Part shown: piece after piece, positions 12,359 to 19,989 of the stretch
Layout of the letters: each line of letters opens with the position of its first letter
How positions within the stretch are numbered: the first letter of the stretch is position 1
Origin: a virus
IMG/VR virus record: IMGVR_UViG_3300047367_000240
Location: 1-20,297 of that record
DNA length: 20,297 bases
Strand: one strand, 5' to 3'
Translations under genes and position numbers: made by a program
Notes under the pieces: model-generated
Seen by the model: the letters and a program-made list of their open reading frames with translations, nothing else
Told to the model about the DNA's origin: nothing
Databases searched by the model: none

Positions 12359-12373
12359 ATATATGAGGCCAGC

Positions 12374-12745
12374 ATGCCAACAGCATTAGATAAATCCATT
12401 AGGCCCGTTGCGGCCAACTTAATTAGCCAGTTCGGCGCTCTAGTTACGTTTGAGCAACTAAAAGGCGGCAGTTATGACGTTACCACCGGTGAGGTTTCTA
12501 ACAGCACCGGTAGAAGTGATGTCCGAGCCTTAGTTAAAAGCAGTAGCCGTAGGCACCCAACCACGGGCGAAAGCATACAGGAAAAGCGGTTTACCATTGC
12601 TGCTGCCAGCTTAGGTTTTGAGCCAACAGAGGGTATGACCCTGCTGCTTGGTAAAAAGCGGTATCGCGCCGTAGAAGTAAAGGCAAGCTATAGCGGTGAA
12701 CAGGCGGCCACGTACACCATTATAACCAACAGGTTGGGCAACTAA
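12374..12745 (+). CDS. Head closure / head-tail joining protein
   Basis: This gene encodes 123 residues. The opening (MPTALDKSIRPVAANLISQF), the YDVTTGEVS segment and the later LLLGKKRYRAVEVKASYSGE strand match the small beta-barrel head-closure proteins that seal the portal-adaptor complex and accept the tail. It is expressed from the promoter at 12311-12339; GAGG (12364-12367) lies six bases before the ATG. The next gene starts within its stop codon (TAATG). Its natural partner, the adaptor, lies about 8.7 kb upstream at 3101. The assignment rests on length, pattern and position between adaptor and neck genes. Confidence 0.7.
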   Translation: MPTALDKSIRPVAANLISQFGALVTFEQLKGGSYDVTTGEVSNSTGRSDVRALVKSSSRRHPTTGESIQEKRFTIAAASLGFEPTEGMTLLLGKKRYRAVEVKASYSGEQAATYTIITNRLGN

Positions 12746-13218
12746 TGGCGTTACCCCTTGCACTACTCCGCGCTGCTGGCATGGTCGGCAAGGGCAGCAA
12801 AGGCGGCAATCAACCGCTTGGGCTGGAGTTTAAAACCAATGCCGCAGAGTTCCGCAACGACCTAGAAAAAGCAGCCAAAGCCATAGAGGCCGATGTTGAG
12901 CAGGTGGTGCGGTTAACTGCTGCCAAGATTGAGCAAAAGGTGGTGCAGCGCACACCAGTAGATACGGGGCGTGCCCGCGCAAGCTGGAATATGAGCGAAG
13001 AAAGCATTGACTCTAGCGTAAAGCCAGAAGGTAACTATGGCGCACCGCCAGCAACACCCGTTGGCGCACTATCTGGCAAAAAAGTAATTTATATAAGCAA
13101 CAACCTAGACTACATCGTACCCCTAGAATATGGCCACAGCGGCCAAGCCCCACAAGGCATGGCAGCCATTGCGCTAGCAGAAGTCATGGCCGAGTTAAAA
13201 GCATTGGGTTTAAAGTAA
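12745..13218 (+). CDS. HK97 gp10-like neck/tail completion protein
   Basis: This gene encodes 157 residues. After a short hydrophobic start and a Gly/Lys linker it contains an N-terminal helix (FRNDLEKAAKAIEADVEQVV), the TPVDTGRARASW motif (about 71-82) and YIVPLEYGHSGQAPQGM (about 126-142). These are hallmarks of the HK97 gp10 / lambda Z-like family that joins the tail to the head. The C-terminal helix VMAELKALGL is typical. It begins in the stop codon of the previous gene, implying coupled translation. A 150-bp gap containing a promoter and operator follows. Confidence 0.85.
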   Translation: MALPLALLRAAGMVGKGSKGGNQPLGLEFKTNAAEFRNDLEKAAKAIEADVEQVVRLTAAKIEQKVVQRTPVDTGRARASWNMSEESIDSSVKPEGNYGAPPATPVGALSGKKVIYISNNLDYIVPLEYGHSGQAPQGMAAIALAEVMAELKALGLK

Positions 13219-13290
13219 AACCCTTGGCTAATTAAGGCCACCCCCTACCAATCCCAGCACAAAAAACCCGCTTAACACCATAAATTGTTG

Positions 13291-13319
13291 GTGACGGCTT
13301 GTTTTAGGCGATATATTAT
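13291..13319 (+). promoter_or_regulatory. Rightward promoter for the tail genes
   Basis: GTGACG (13291-13296), a 17-bp spacer and TATTAT (13314-13319, 5/6) lie 49 bp before the ATG at 13369, preceded by the same AAATTGTTG sequence as at 12302. It is the best rightward -10 box of the three related promoters and would start the tail operon. Confidence 0.6.
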
Positions 13320-13335
13320 ATGTACTGATGGTAAT

Positions 13336-13350
13336 AGCGCCGATGGCACT
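13336..13350. promoter_or_regulatory. Operator copy (site 4)
   Basis: AGCGCCGATGGCACT matches 12 of 15 positions of the 616-630 palindrome. It lies about 10 bp downstream of the predicted transcription start and 18 bp before the ATG, so it would act in the leader DNA or RNA. Confidence 0.45.
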
Positions 13351-13368
13351 ATTGGTATGGGGCAATGT

Positions 13369-13776
13369 ATGAGTTTTTCTGACGAGCGTATAGCAATCGA
13401 AAAGCGGCTGGATGACCGGTGGACAACCACGCCCATTGCTTTTGAAAACGTCCCGTTTACTGCGCCCGAAGACGGCCTATATGTCGCTTTAGACATTATA
13501 GCTGGCGAAGGGCTACAGCAAGACATCAACAGCAACCCCCGCCATCGTTACGTGGGCATTATCCAAGTAAGGGTAAACGTTCCAGCCCACCAAGGCAGTG
13601 CAACCGCGCGCACCTATGCAGACACCATTGCTGGGTTTTTTAGAAGCCAAACTTTTTCACATGGTAATAGCGGTGACATTGTTTGCCGCACGCCATCAAT
13701 AGACGTTCTGGGCATAACAGATGGCCAGTACACATTAGCAATTCGCATTCCATATTACAGGGATGCCATTTTTTGA
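13369..13776 (+). CDS. Tail terminator protein (DUF4128-like)
   Basis: This gene encodes 135 residues. The start is placed at ATG 13369 because GGGG ends six bases upstream and the promoter and operator lie within the longer frame that opens at 13285. MSFSDERIAIEKRLDDRW at the N-terminus, APEDGLYVALDIIAGEG, RHRYVGIIQVRVNVP (about 59-73) and TARTYADTIAGFFRSQTF match phage tail terminators of the DUF4128/gpU-like type. These cap the tail tube once it reaches full length. The position between the neck and tail tube genes agrees. It ends 16 bp before the tube gene. Confidence 0.75.
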   Translation: MSFSDERIAIEKRLDDRWTTTPIAFENVPFTAPEDGLYVALDIIAGEGLQQDINSNPRHRYVGIIQVRVNVPAHQGSATARTYADTIAGFFRSQTFSHGNSGDIVCRTPSIDVLGITDGQYTLAIRIPYYRDAIF

Positions 13777-13792
13777 AGCTTAGGAGCCAAAA

Positions 13793-14698
13793 ATGACTGA
13801 TACGAATCGCGTCTCCCTGTATGTTTTGCCAGAAACAACTTGGGGCACCACACCCGCAGCGGGCACATTTGAAGAACTACGTTATACCGGCGAAAGCTTG
13901 GTGTACAACGTTGAAACAGCCAGCAGCAGCCAAATACGCAGTGACCGCAATGTGAGCGATGTTGTGCGTACACAAGCCAGCACCAGTGGCGATGTGCAAT
14001 TTGAGCTTAGCTACGGCAGCTTTGACACCCTACTTGAAGGGCTAATGATGGGTACTTGGGCCACCGATGTACTCAAAAATGGCACCACCCTAAAAAGCTA
14101 CAGCATCGAAAAGTATTTTGAAGGGCTAAACAAGTACCACACGTTTAAGGGCTTACGTGTATCTAGCATGTCCTTGGACTTAGGTGCTGGCGACATGGTT
14201 ACAGGTAGCTTTGCGTTTCTTGGTAAGGGCATTGCAACTGGCACCAGCAGCGCAAGCACTGGCACAGCTACAGCAGCTAACAGCAACAGCATATTTAACG
14301 CAGTTGACAACGTTACTGTGCTTAAGGAAGGCGGCAGCACCTACAGCGACAAAGTAATGAGCCTTAGCCTAACTGTGGAAAACAACCTGCGCGCCAACCA
14401 ATCCGTTGGGAGCCTAGAGGCAACCCGCATTGGTTTTGGCCAGTTTAATGTTAGCGGCAGCATGTCGGTTTACTTCCAGAACCAAGGCGTGTTTGACAAG
14501 TTTGTTAACGGCACTGATAGCAGCATCGAGTTTACATTAAGCGATGGCACCAACAGCTACAACGTGCTTATCCCCAAGGTTGAATACACGGCTGCCAATG
14601 TTACGGCTGGCGGCGCAAACAGCGATGTAATGGCTGAAGTTGAGTTTACAGCCAAGTATGACGCAACCAACGACTGCACGTTAAAGATAACGCGATAA
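13793..14698 (+). CDS. Major tail tube protein
   Basis: This gene encodes 301 residues. The N-terminus (SLYVLPETTWGTTPAAG, then ELRYTGESLVYNVETA) is characteristic of a siphovirus tail tube family, with SSSQIRSDRNVSDVVRTQAS next. The protein is beta-rich: it has ELSYGSFDTLLEGLM, a long central strand region, a Gly/Ser/Thr linker (about 150-165) and a second beta domain. The C-terminal MAEVEFTAKYD strand completes the fold. It should form stacked hexamers around the tape measure. AGGAG (13782-13786) gives strong translation, as expected for an abundant protein. It is followed by the chaperone pair. Confidence 0.85.
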   Translation: MTDTNRVSLYVLPETTWGTTPAAGTFEELRYTGESLVYNVETASSSQIRSDRNVSDVVRTQASTSGDVQFELSYGSFDTLLEGLMMGTWATDVLKNGTTLKSYSIEKYFEGLNKYHTFKGLRVSSMSLDLGAGDMVTGSFAFLGKGIATGTSSASTGTATAANSNSIFNAVDNVTVLKEGGSTYSDKVMSLSLTVENNLRANQSVGSLEATRIGFGQFNVSGSMSVYFQNQGVFDKFVNGTDSSIEFTLSDGTNSYNVLIPKVEYTAANVTAGGANSDVMAEVEFTAKYDATNDCTLKITR

Positions 14699-14720
14699 CC
14701 CGAAAATTAGGAGGGGCATT

Positions 14721-15119
14721 ATGGATTTAGGACAACTGCGTACTAACCCAAAGGCACAGGAAGATGGTGTGTGGGTTGAAATTGGTGAAGGTGCAAGCCT
14801 GCTTATTGGCCGCATGAACAATAGAAAGTATGCCAAGAAATTAACGGCACTACTTAAGCCATTTGAACGGCAAGTGCAGATGGGCACCTTATCTGATGAC
14901 AAAGCTGAAGATTTGCTGGCAGAAGCGTACAGCTTTGGCATTTTGCTGGATTGGAAAGGCATAGAGTTTGAGGGCAAGGCCGTCAAGTACAGCCGCGCAA
15001 AAGCTAAGCAGCTACTGCTTGACCCTACGCTTAAGGATTTCCGTGCATTAGTTGAAGACTTAGCAGGGCAGCAAAAACTTTACCGCGATGAGGCGATAGA
15101 GGAAGACGCAAAAAACTAA
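14721..15119 (+). CDS. Tail assembly chaperone, short form (gpG analogue)
   Basis: This gene encodes 132 residues. It begins MDLGQLRTNPKAQEDGVWVE and is followed by EGASLLIGRMNNRKYAKKL and an acidic helical region (DKAEDLLAEAYSFGILLDWK), a composition typical of tail assembly chaperones between tube and tape-measure genes. The protein ends EDAKN just after the slippery sequence AAAAAAC (15110-15116). AGGAGG (14709-14714) lies upstream of the ATG. It is expected to bind the tape measure while the tail forms and be absent from the virion. Most ribosomes should make this form and a minority the frameshifted 239-residue form. Confidence 0.8.
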   Translation: MDLGQLRTNPKAQEDGVWVEIGEGASLLIGRMNNRKYAKKLTALLKPFERQVQMGTLSDDKAEDLLAEAYSFGILLDWKGIEFEGKAVKYSRAKAKQLLLDPTLKDFRALVEDLAGQQKLYRDEAIEEDAKN

Positions 15120-15166
15120 CACTGTGGATGGATTGGCAGTGCGAATGGGGCCAATACCTTCCACAG
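15110..15166 (+). promoter_or_regulatory. -1 programmed ribosomal frameshift signal
   Basis: Zero-frame codons GCA AAA AAC contain A-AAA-AAC (15110-15116), a classic X-XXY-YYZ slippery heptamer, directly before the TAA stop. After a 5-nt spacer, CTGTGGA (15122-15128) pairs with TCCACAG (15160-15166). Inside it ATTGGC (15132-15137) pairs with GCCAAT (15150-15155), with two more G-C pairs between. A -1 slip reads CTA ACA CTG TGG ATG and enters the 15128 frame. Confidence 0.85.
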
Positions 15167-15439
15167 ATATTAAGTAAGCACAAGCAAGGGGATGACTTAC
15201 CCGCGTTTGTGGAGCGTATGCCCGTGTTGCCCGATTCCCTGCACTGGGTACGGGATGCTTTTTCAACACTGGCAGCCAGTAGGAATATTGGCATGGCCGC
15301 TGGGCCAATACCGCTTAGCGAGATAGAGGCATACGTGCGGCTTTTTGGCCTAGTTGATGATGATTTAGAACGTTTCGTTCACCTTATTTACGCCATTGAT
15401 GGGGTTTGGCTTAAGTGGGCTAACAAGAAGAAAGGCTAA
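15128..15439 (+). CDS. Tail assembly chaperone, frameshift extension (gpT domain of GT)
   Basis: This is a 103-codon frame from its first ATG, in the -1 frame relative to the short chaperone. It has no ribosome site, so it is probably translated only as the C-terminal part of a fusion of 132 + 107 residues. It begins DWQCEWGQYLPQILSKHK and has helical, acidic DDLERFVHLIYAIDGVW and a basic end (KWANKKKG). Position and organisation equal lambda T in the G/GT pair, whose fusion bridges the tail tube protein and the tape measure. It ends four bases before the tape-measure ATG at 15443. Confidence 0.8.
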   Translation: MDWQCEWGQYLPQILSKHKQGDDLPAFVERMPVLPDSLHWVRDAFSTLAASRNIGMAAGPIPLSEIEAYVRLFGLVDDDLERFVHLIYAIDGVWLKWANKKKG

Positions 15440-15442
15440 TTG

Positions 15443-17518
15443 ATGTTAAATATTGCCAAGATCATATTGTCAGTTGACCCCACCAAGGCAATAGCTGGCA
15501 TGAACAAGGTGCAGCGTGGCATTAAAGGGCTACAGCAGCGCGTTTTCAGCTTGCAGGGCGCATTTGCTGCGCTTGGTGGTGCAATCGTATTGCATCAAAT
15601 AAAAGACGCTACGCTGGCCATGGAACGCCTTGGCATTGCTATGAAAGCCAGTGCGGGTAGCGCAAAAACAGCCCACGATGATCTGAAATTCCTTGAGCGC
15701 CAAACCAAGCGTTTAAGCCTTGGCTTTATGGCAACTTCTGGGGCATACCAAAAGTTTAGGGCCGCAGCATCAGCTAGTTCACTTACCCTAGAAGAACAAC
15801 GCGAAATATTCCTTGGTGTAGCGGAAGCTGCATCGGCATTGCGCCTTAGCGACCAAGATACAGAGGGTGCACTGCGCGCTATCGAACAAATGGTATCCAA
15901 AGGCAAGGTAAGTTCAGAGGAATTGCGTCAGCAGTTGGGTGAGAGATTGCCCGGAGCGGTTTTGCTTGCTTCGCAAGCCATGGATATGTCTGAGCGCGAC
16001 TTTAACAAGCTGTTGGAAACCGGAAAGATCATGGCCACCGACATGCTGCCCAAGCTTGCAGGAGTATTGCGGGATAAGTTTGGCAAGGCCGCAGAGGAAG
16101 CCGGTAAAACAGCCGCAGCGTCATTTACGCGCGCCGATAACGAAATGCTACGGCTCAAAGACAACCTTGGTAAAAGCGGCATTATTAGCGCCATGGCAGC
16201 TATTAAAGAAGCCATCATTAGCTCGTTTGCCAGCGCAACAGAAGGTGCCAAGGGTACCGGCGATGGACTAATGCAATTTGCTAGGGCAGCCATCCTGTTT
16301 GCGGGTGCCCTGTTCGATACATTTAAGCCTGTAATTGCAATTGTTGCTGTTATTGGCAAAACCATAATGAGCGTTATTGAGGCATTTATGGAGGGCTTTG
16401 CAGCACTGCCCCCTATCGTTCGTCAAATGGGCTTGTTTGGGGCGATATTCTTGGGGCCAATGGGCAGGCTTGCAATGGTTGCTGTTACCACTGCTATGGG
16501 CTTAATGGACGAGTTTATGGCGTTGCTGGGCAAGGTTGCAGGCAAGCTGGCGGGCTTTGTGCAAAAGGCAGCGGATACCATGCCCACGATACTCGGCGGC
16601 GGCAAGGACGGCATGTTCCAAAGCATGGCTGATGGCCTTAAAGAGTTTGCCGATGAACAAGCAAACCGCACCGCTACAGGCAAAAGCTACGAGCAAGACT
16701 TTTCTCAGTTTGGCAGGGAAGAAGACCCCAACCACTTACTTACCAACAAAATGGTTTTTGACCCTGTTGGTAGCCTAATGGATGGCATGGGCATGGGCAT
16801 GGGTAGCGGCGCAGAAATGGCTGATGGGATAGTCGCAAAAATGATGGGCACGTTTAACGCCATCGAGGATGCTGCTGCCGCAACAGGTGAAAACGTAGGT
16901 GAAAACATTAAGAAAGGCATACAAAAAACAGCATTTGATGCAGGTGCTGAGCGTTACTTTAGTGACTTAGAGTTAAACGCCATTAGCTTTGCCGATGTTA
17001 CTGAAAACGCCTTTAAGGGCATGGAAGATGCGCTTACCAGTTTTGTACAAACCGGCAAGCTGGATTTTAAAGGGCTAATTGACAGCATGATTGCTGACCT
17101 TGCCAAGCTAATGGTGCAGCAGTACCTAATGTTGCCCCTTAAGGCTGCGCTAGGTTTTGCTAACGGCGGCATTATGACTAGCAATGGTTCTATGCCCCTA
17201 AAAGCATATAGCCGTGGTGGTATAGCTAACAGCCCACAGCTTGCAATGTTTGGTGAGGGCAGCAGGCCAGAAGCTTATGTGCCCCTGCCAGATGGCCGCA
17301 CTATCCCTGTCACTATGCAAGGCGGTGGCGGTGGCGGCGTAAACACAACCATAAATGTATCCGTTAATAACGAGGGCGGCAGCAGCGGTGAAAACGACCA
17401 GATGCTTGCAACCACCATTGCCAACGTTATCGACAAAAAGATTGGTGAGCGCCTTAGCCAAGCAGTTAGCAACGGCGGGATGCTTAACCCTAAAGGCATG
17501 GGCGCGGGGGCGTTTTAA
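15443..17518 (+). CDS. Tape measure protein
   Basis: This gene encodes 691 residues. It sets tail length and is expected to be ejected with the DNA. The N-terminus (ILSVDPTKAIAGMNKVQRGI) and the segment RAAASASSLTLEEQREIF, with SKGKVSSEELRQQLGERLPG (about 152-171), match lambda-type tape measures. Hydrophobic segments at about 275-312 and 325-370 may enter the membrane. The C-terminal LDFKGLIDSMIADLAKLM followed by GFANGGIMTSNGS and GEGSRPEAYVPLPDGR is the lambda gpH C-terminal pattern. ATG 15443 is preferred to TTG 15440 because AAAGG (15431-15435) is seven bases upstream. At roughly 1.5 angstrom per residue, the tail would be about 100 nm long. Confidence 0.9.
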   Translation: MLNIAKIILSVDPTKAIAGMNKVQRGIKGLQQRVFSLQGAFAALGGAIVLHQIKDATLAMERLGIAMKASAGSAKTAHDDLKFLERQTKRLSLGFMATSGAYQKFRAAASASSLTLEEQREIFLGVAEAASALRLSDQDTEGALRAIEQMVSKGKVSSEELRQQLGERLPGAVLLASQAMDMSERDFNKLLETGKIMATDMLPKLAGVLRDKFGKAAEEAGKTAAASFTRADNEMLRLKDNLGKSGIISAMAAIKEAIISSFASATEGAKGTGDGLMQFARAAILFAGALFDTFKPVIAIVAVIGKTIMSVIEAFMEGFAALPPIVRQMGLFGAIFLGPMGRLAMVAVTTAMGLMDEFMALLGKVAGKLAGFVQKAADTMPTILGGGKDGMFQSMADGLKEFADEQANRTATGKSYEQDFSQFGREEDPNHLLTNKMVFDPVGSLMDGMGMGMGSGAEMADGIVAKMMGTFNAIEDAAAATGENVGENIKKGIQKTAFDAGAERYFSDLELNAISFADVTENAFKGMEDALTSFVQTGKLDFKGLIDSMIADLAKLMVQQYLMLPLKAALGFANGGIMTSNGSMPLKAYSRGGIANSPQLAMFGEGSRPEAYVPLPDGRTIPVTMQGGGGGGVNTTINVSVNNEGGSSGENDQMLATTIANVIDKKIGERLSQAVSNGGMLNPKGMGAGAF

Positions 17519-17863
17519 ATGACTGTACAAACATTTCCAAGCATTGCCCCGTCTACGGGCAGTGATGAAAAACGCTCATACAAGGTACGCAAAACCCAAT
17601 TTGGTGATGGCTACCAGCAAAGGGTGGCTGACGGCCTTAACAGCGCGCGTACAGTGTGGAACCTATCATTCCAAGGGCTTACCACTACCGATGCTAACAC
17701 TATTGAGGCGTTTATAGATGCCCGTGGTGGGCATGAAAGTTTTTACTGGACACCGCCGAATGGGTCGCAAGGCAGGTGGGTTTGTGAGGGGCTAAGCCGT
17801 GTTGAGGAGGGCAATGCACATGCAAGCATTTCGGTGCAGTTTGTGCAAAGTTTTGATCTATGA
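17519..17863 (+). CDS. M: Minor tail protein M homologue
   Basis: This gene encodes 114 residues, close to lambda gpM (about 109). It starts MTVQTFPSIAPSTGSDEKRS, followed by YKVRKTQFGDGYQQRVADG and a VWNLSFQGLT strand. FIDARGGHESFYWTPP is the signature of the minor tail M family, which forms the distal ring at the tail tip. The ATG follows the tape-measure stop directly and its own stop overlaps the next ATG (ATGA), consistent with lambda gene order H-M-L-K-I-J. Confidence 0.9.
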   Translation: MTVQTFPSIAPSTGSDEKRSYKVRKTQFGDGYQQRVADGLNSARTVWNLSFQGLTTTDANTIEAFIDARGGHESFYWTPPNGSQGRWVCEGLSRVEEGNAHASISVQFVQSFDL

Positions 17864-18567
17864 GTTTTGAGCAAGATATACAGCAGCTTGACGTTGGCGA
17901 ACTTGTCATGCTGTTTGAAATTGACTTGGCACCGCTTGGCAGTGCAACCATTTACCGGTTTTGCCCTAGTAATACGGGTACTGGCAGCGTGTACTTTGAC
18001 AACAACGAATACTTAAATATGCCGATTGCTGCGGAAGGTTTTGAGCGCAACGGGAATGGCCCAGCGCCAAAGCCAAAGCTACGCATAAGCAATATTAGCC
18101 GGTACCTGCATGCAGCCTTAGAGGCCAATGATGACCTGCTGGGTGCGCGTGTAACCCGCATCGTTACGCTGTCGGAATACCTAGATGGGGGCAGTGAAGC
18201 CAGCAGCGTTGGCATGTTCCCCAAGGATATATTTGTCATTGACCGCAAGGCAGTACACAACAACGTGTACGTTGAGTGGGAGTTGGCAAGTAGCCTAGAC
18301 CAATCTGGTACCAAGCTGCCACAGCGTATGGCGCTACGCAATATATGCACGCACCGTTATAGGGTTGCTGGCGGCAGTGGCGGGTTTACCTATACCAATG
18401 CCACATGCCCTTATACCGGCAGCAATTGCTTTAACCAAAACAACGAAAGCACAACAGCAATTAACGATAAGTGCGGTAAAACCCTAAGCGCATGCAGGGC
18501 ACGGTTTGGTAATGACGCGGAGTTACCGGCGCGGTTTTTCCCTGCTGTAAACAGGAGCCGCTACTAA
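17860..18567 (+). CDS. L: Minor tail protein L homologue, Fe-S type
   Basis: This gene encodes 235 residues, near the lambda gpL length (232). The N-terminal half has LVMLFEIDLAPLGS and YFDNNEYLNMPIAAEGF, then PKPKLRISNIS, all typical of gpL. The C-terminal domain carries cysteines 163, 183, 190, 205 and 212 in the pattern CPYTG-x2-C...DKCGKTLSACRARFGN. In lambda gpL four cysteines in this region bind an iron-sulphur cluster; the same is likely here. The ATG overlaps the M stop (ATGA), and the stop overlaps the K start (TAATG). Confidence 0.9.
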   Translation: MSFEQDIQQLDVGELVMLFEIDLAPLGSATIYRFCPSNTGTGSVYFDNNEYLNMPIAAEGFERNGNGPAPKPKLRISNISRYLHAALEANDDLLGARVTRIVTLSEYLDGGSEASSVGMFPKDIFVIDRKAVHNNVYVEWELASSLDQSGTKLPQRMALRNICTHRYRVAGGSGGFTYTNATCPYTGSNCFNQNNESTTAINDKCGKTLSACRARFGNDAELPARFFPAVNRSRY

Positions 18568-19280
18568 TGCTAACCAATGCGCAGCGCACGGCTGCTATGA
18601 AGCATGCAGAGGATGATTACCCAAACGAAAGCTGCGGCTTAATTGTTGGTGGCCGCTATAAGCGTGTGCCCAACAGCCACAAAAAGCCCGATACAGATTT
18701 TAAGATGGATGGTGATTACTGGCTTAAGTGGGGTACCCCTACCGCCGTGGTACACAGCCACCCCAACGGCCCTAGATGGCCTAGTGCGGCTGACATGCAG
18801 TCCCAAGTAGAAACGGCAGTGCCGTGGTACATCGTTTACGTAACCGAGGATGGCGCGGTTGATATAGCCAGTTGGGGCGACAGCCTACCTATACCCCAAT
18901 TAATTGGCCGCCAGTTTATGCACGGCACAAGTGACTGTTACAGCCTTATACGTGATTACTACCGTGTAGAACGCGGTGTGACCATACCCGAATACCCTAG
19001 AGATGATGAATGGTGGAGTGATGGCAAAGACTTATATAGCAAAGGTTTTAAAAAAGCTGGGTTCAAACAAGTACCTATCGAAAGCATGCAAGCAGGTGAC
19101 GTACTACTGGCAAAAGTTAGAAGCCCAGTCCTCAATCATGGGGGCGTTTATATCGGGGATGATCTTTTGCTCCATCATCTTCCTAATCGTTTAAGCCGCC
19201 GCGAACCCGTAGGCCCATGGCTTAAGTACGTGGAACTGTGCGTGCGGTATACAGGCAAGGGAGGCAAAGATGCTACGTAA
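18567..19280 (+). CDS. K: Tail tip protein K homologue: JAMM and NlpC/P60 domains
   Basis: This gene encodes 237 residues with two enzyme-like domains. The N-terminal JAB/MPN domain has a complete JAMM motif: Glu21, then His63-Ser-His65, seven residues, Ser73 and Asp76. The C-terminal NlpC/P60 domain has the catalytic Cys124 in GTSDCYSLIRDY and His191 in LNHGGVYIG, with His203/204 as a possible third residue. In lambda gpK both domains occur; the NlpC/P60 part may cut peptidoglycan during DNA entry. The start overlaps the L stop by one base and the end overlaps gene I by 11 bases. Confidence 0.9.
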   Translation: MLTNAQRTAAMKHAEDDYPNESCGLIVGGRYKRVPNSHKKPDTDFKMDGDYWLKWGTPTAVVHSHPNGPRWPSAADMQSQVETAVPWYIVYVTEDGAVDIASWGDSLPIPQLIGRQFMHGTSDCYSLIRDYYRVERGVTIPEYPRDDEWWSDGKDLYSKGFKKAGFKQVPIESMQAGDVLLAKVRSPVLNHGGVYIGDDLLLHHLPNRLSRREPVGPWLKYVELCVRYTGKGGKDAT

Positions 19281-19980
19281 AGTATATTTACACGGTGCCC
19301 TTGGTGCCGAGTGGGGCAAGGTGCATGAGTTTGATGTGTCTAATTTCCAGCAGGTAATGAGCGCCCTAAAAGCTAATTTTGGCTCAGAAATATTGCAAAG
19401 CATTATGCAGTTTGACTATGACCTGCGGTTTAAGCGCAAGAACGGCAAGCCAATAGGCGAAGAAATGCTTAGGTTTAATTACCCAGCGGGTGCGTTTCAC
19501 GTTATACCCGTGCCACAAGGCAGCAAGCGTAATGGCATTGGTAAAATTATTGCGGCCATTGCACTAACCTACTTGGCTTTTCAGTTTGGCGGGCCTGCTG
19601 CTGCTGCGGAAGTAGGCACTGCTGCCGAGGGGGCTGCTGCGGCTAACACAGCGTTTTCAGCAACGGTTACCGTGGGCGGGCATACAGCTAACCAGTTTTT
19701 GCTTACAACGGCGGTTATGACCGGCCTGCAAGGCATAAGTATGGCGCTTAGCCCCACCCCAAGCTTTGACAACGAAGCAAAAGAGACAAACCAAAGCTTT
19801 TTATTTAGCGGCCCCGTTAACGTTACTGGTGAGGGGCAGACTATCCCCGTGGTATATGGCCAGCACCGTGTGGGTAGTGTTGTTGTAAGTGCAGGCATTG
19901 AATCGGTAGATGAATACCCATACGCCTACGCGCTTGGCGATGTAAATTCATGGAACCCTAACGGGTACTACGGGATATAG
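19270..19980 (+). CDS. I: Tail assembly protein I homologue
   Basis: This gene encodes 236 residues, similar to lambda gpI (223). The N-terminus (MLRKVYLHGALGAEWGKVHE) has a ubiquitin-like beta-grasp pattern followed by NFQQVMSALKANFG. A hydrophobic Gly/Ala-rich middle part follows (IGKIIAAIALTYLAFQFGGP), then TANQFLLTTAVMTGLQGI and a C-terminal domain with FSGPVNVTGEGQTIPVVYG. These match the lambda tail I family needed for tail tip assembly. The end, SWNPNGYYGI, precedes the J gene by 9 bp. Confidence 0.85.
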   Translation: MLRKVYLHGALGAEWGKVHEFDVSNFQQVMSALKANFGSEILQSIMQFDYDLRFKRKNGKPIGEEMLRFNYPAGAFHVIPVPQGSKRNGIGKIIAAIALTYLAFQFGGPAAAAEVGTAAEGAAAANTAFSATVTVGGHTANQFLLTTAVMTGLQGISMALSPTPSFDNEAKETNQSFLFSGPVNVTGEGQTIPVVYGQHRVGSVVVSAGIESVDEYPYAYALGDVNSWNPNGYYGI

Positions 19981-19989
19981 GGCGTACTA

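Noticed and set aside
13285-13368. Upstream start for the tail terminator gene
   Set aside because: This stretch contains the -35/-10 boxes and operator, and the better start at 13369 has GGGG upstream and matches the family N-terminus.
15128-15130. Independent translation start of the chaperone extension
   Set aside because: No ribosome site precedes the ATG, while a complete -1 frameshift signal leads into the frame.
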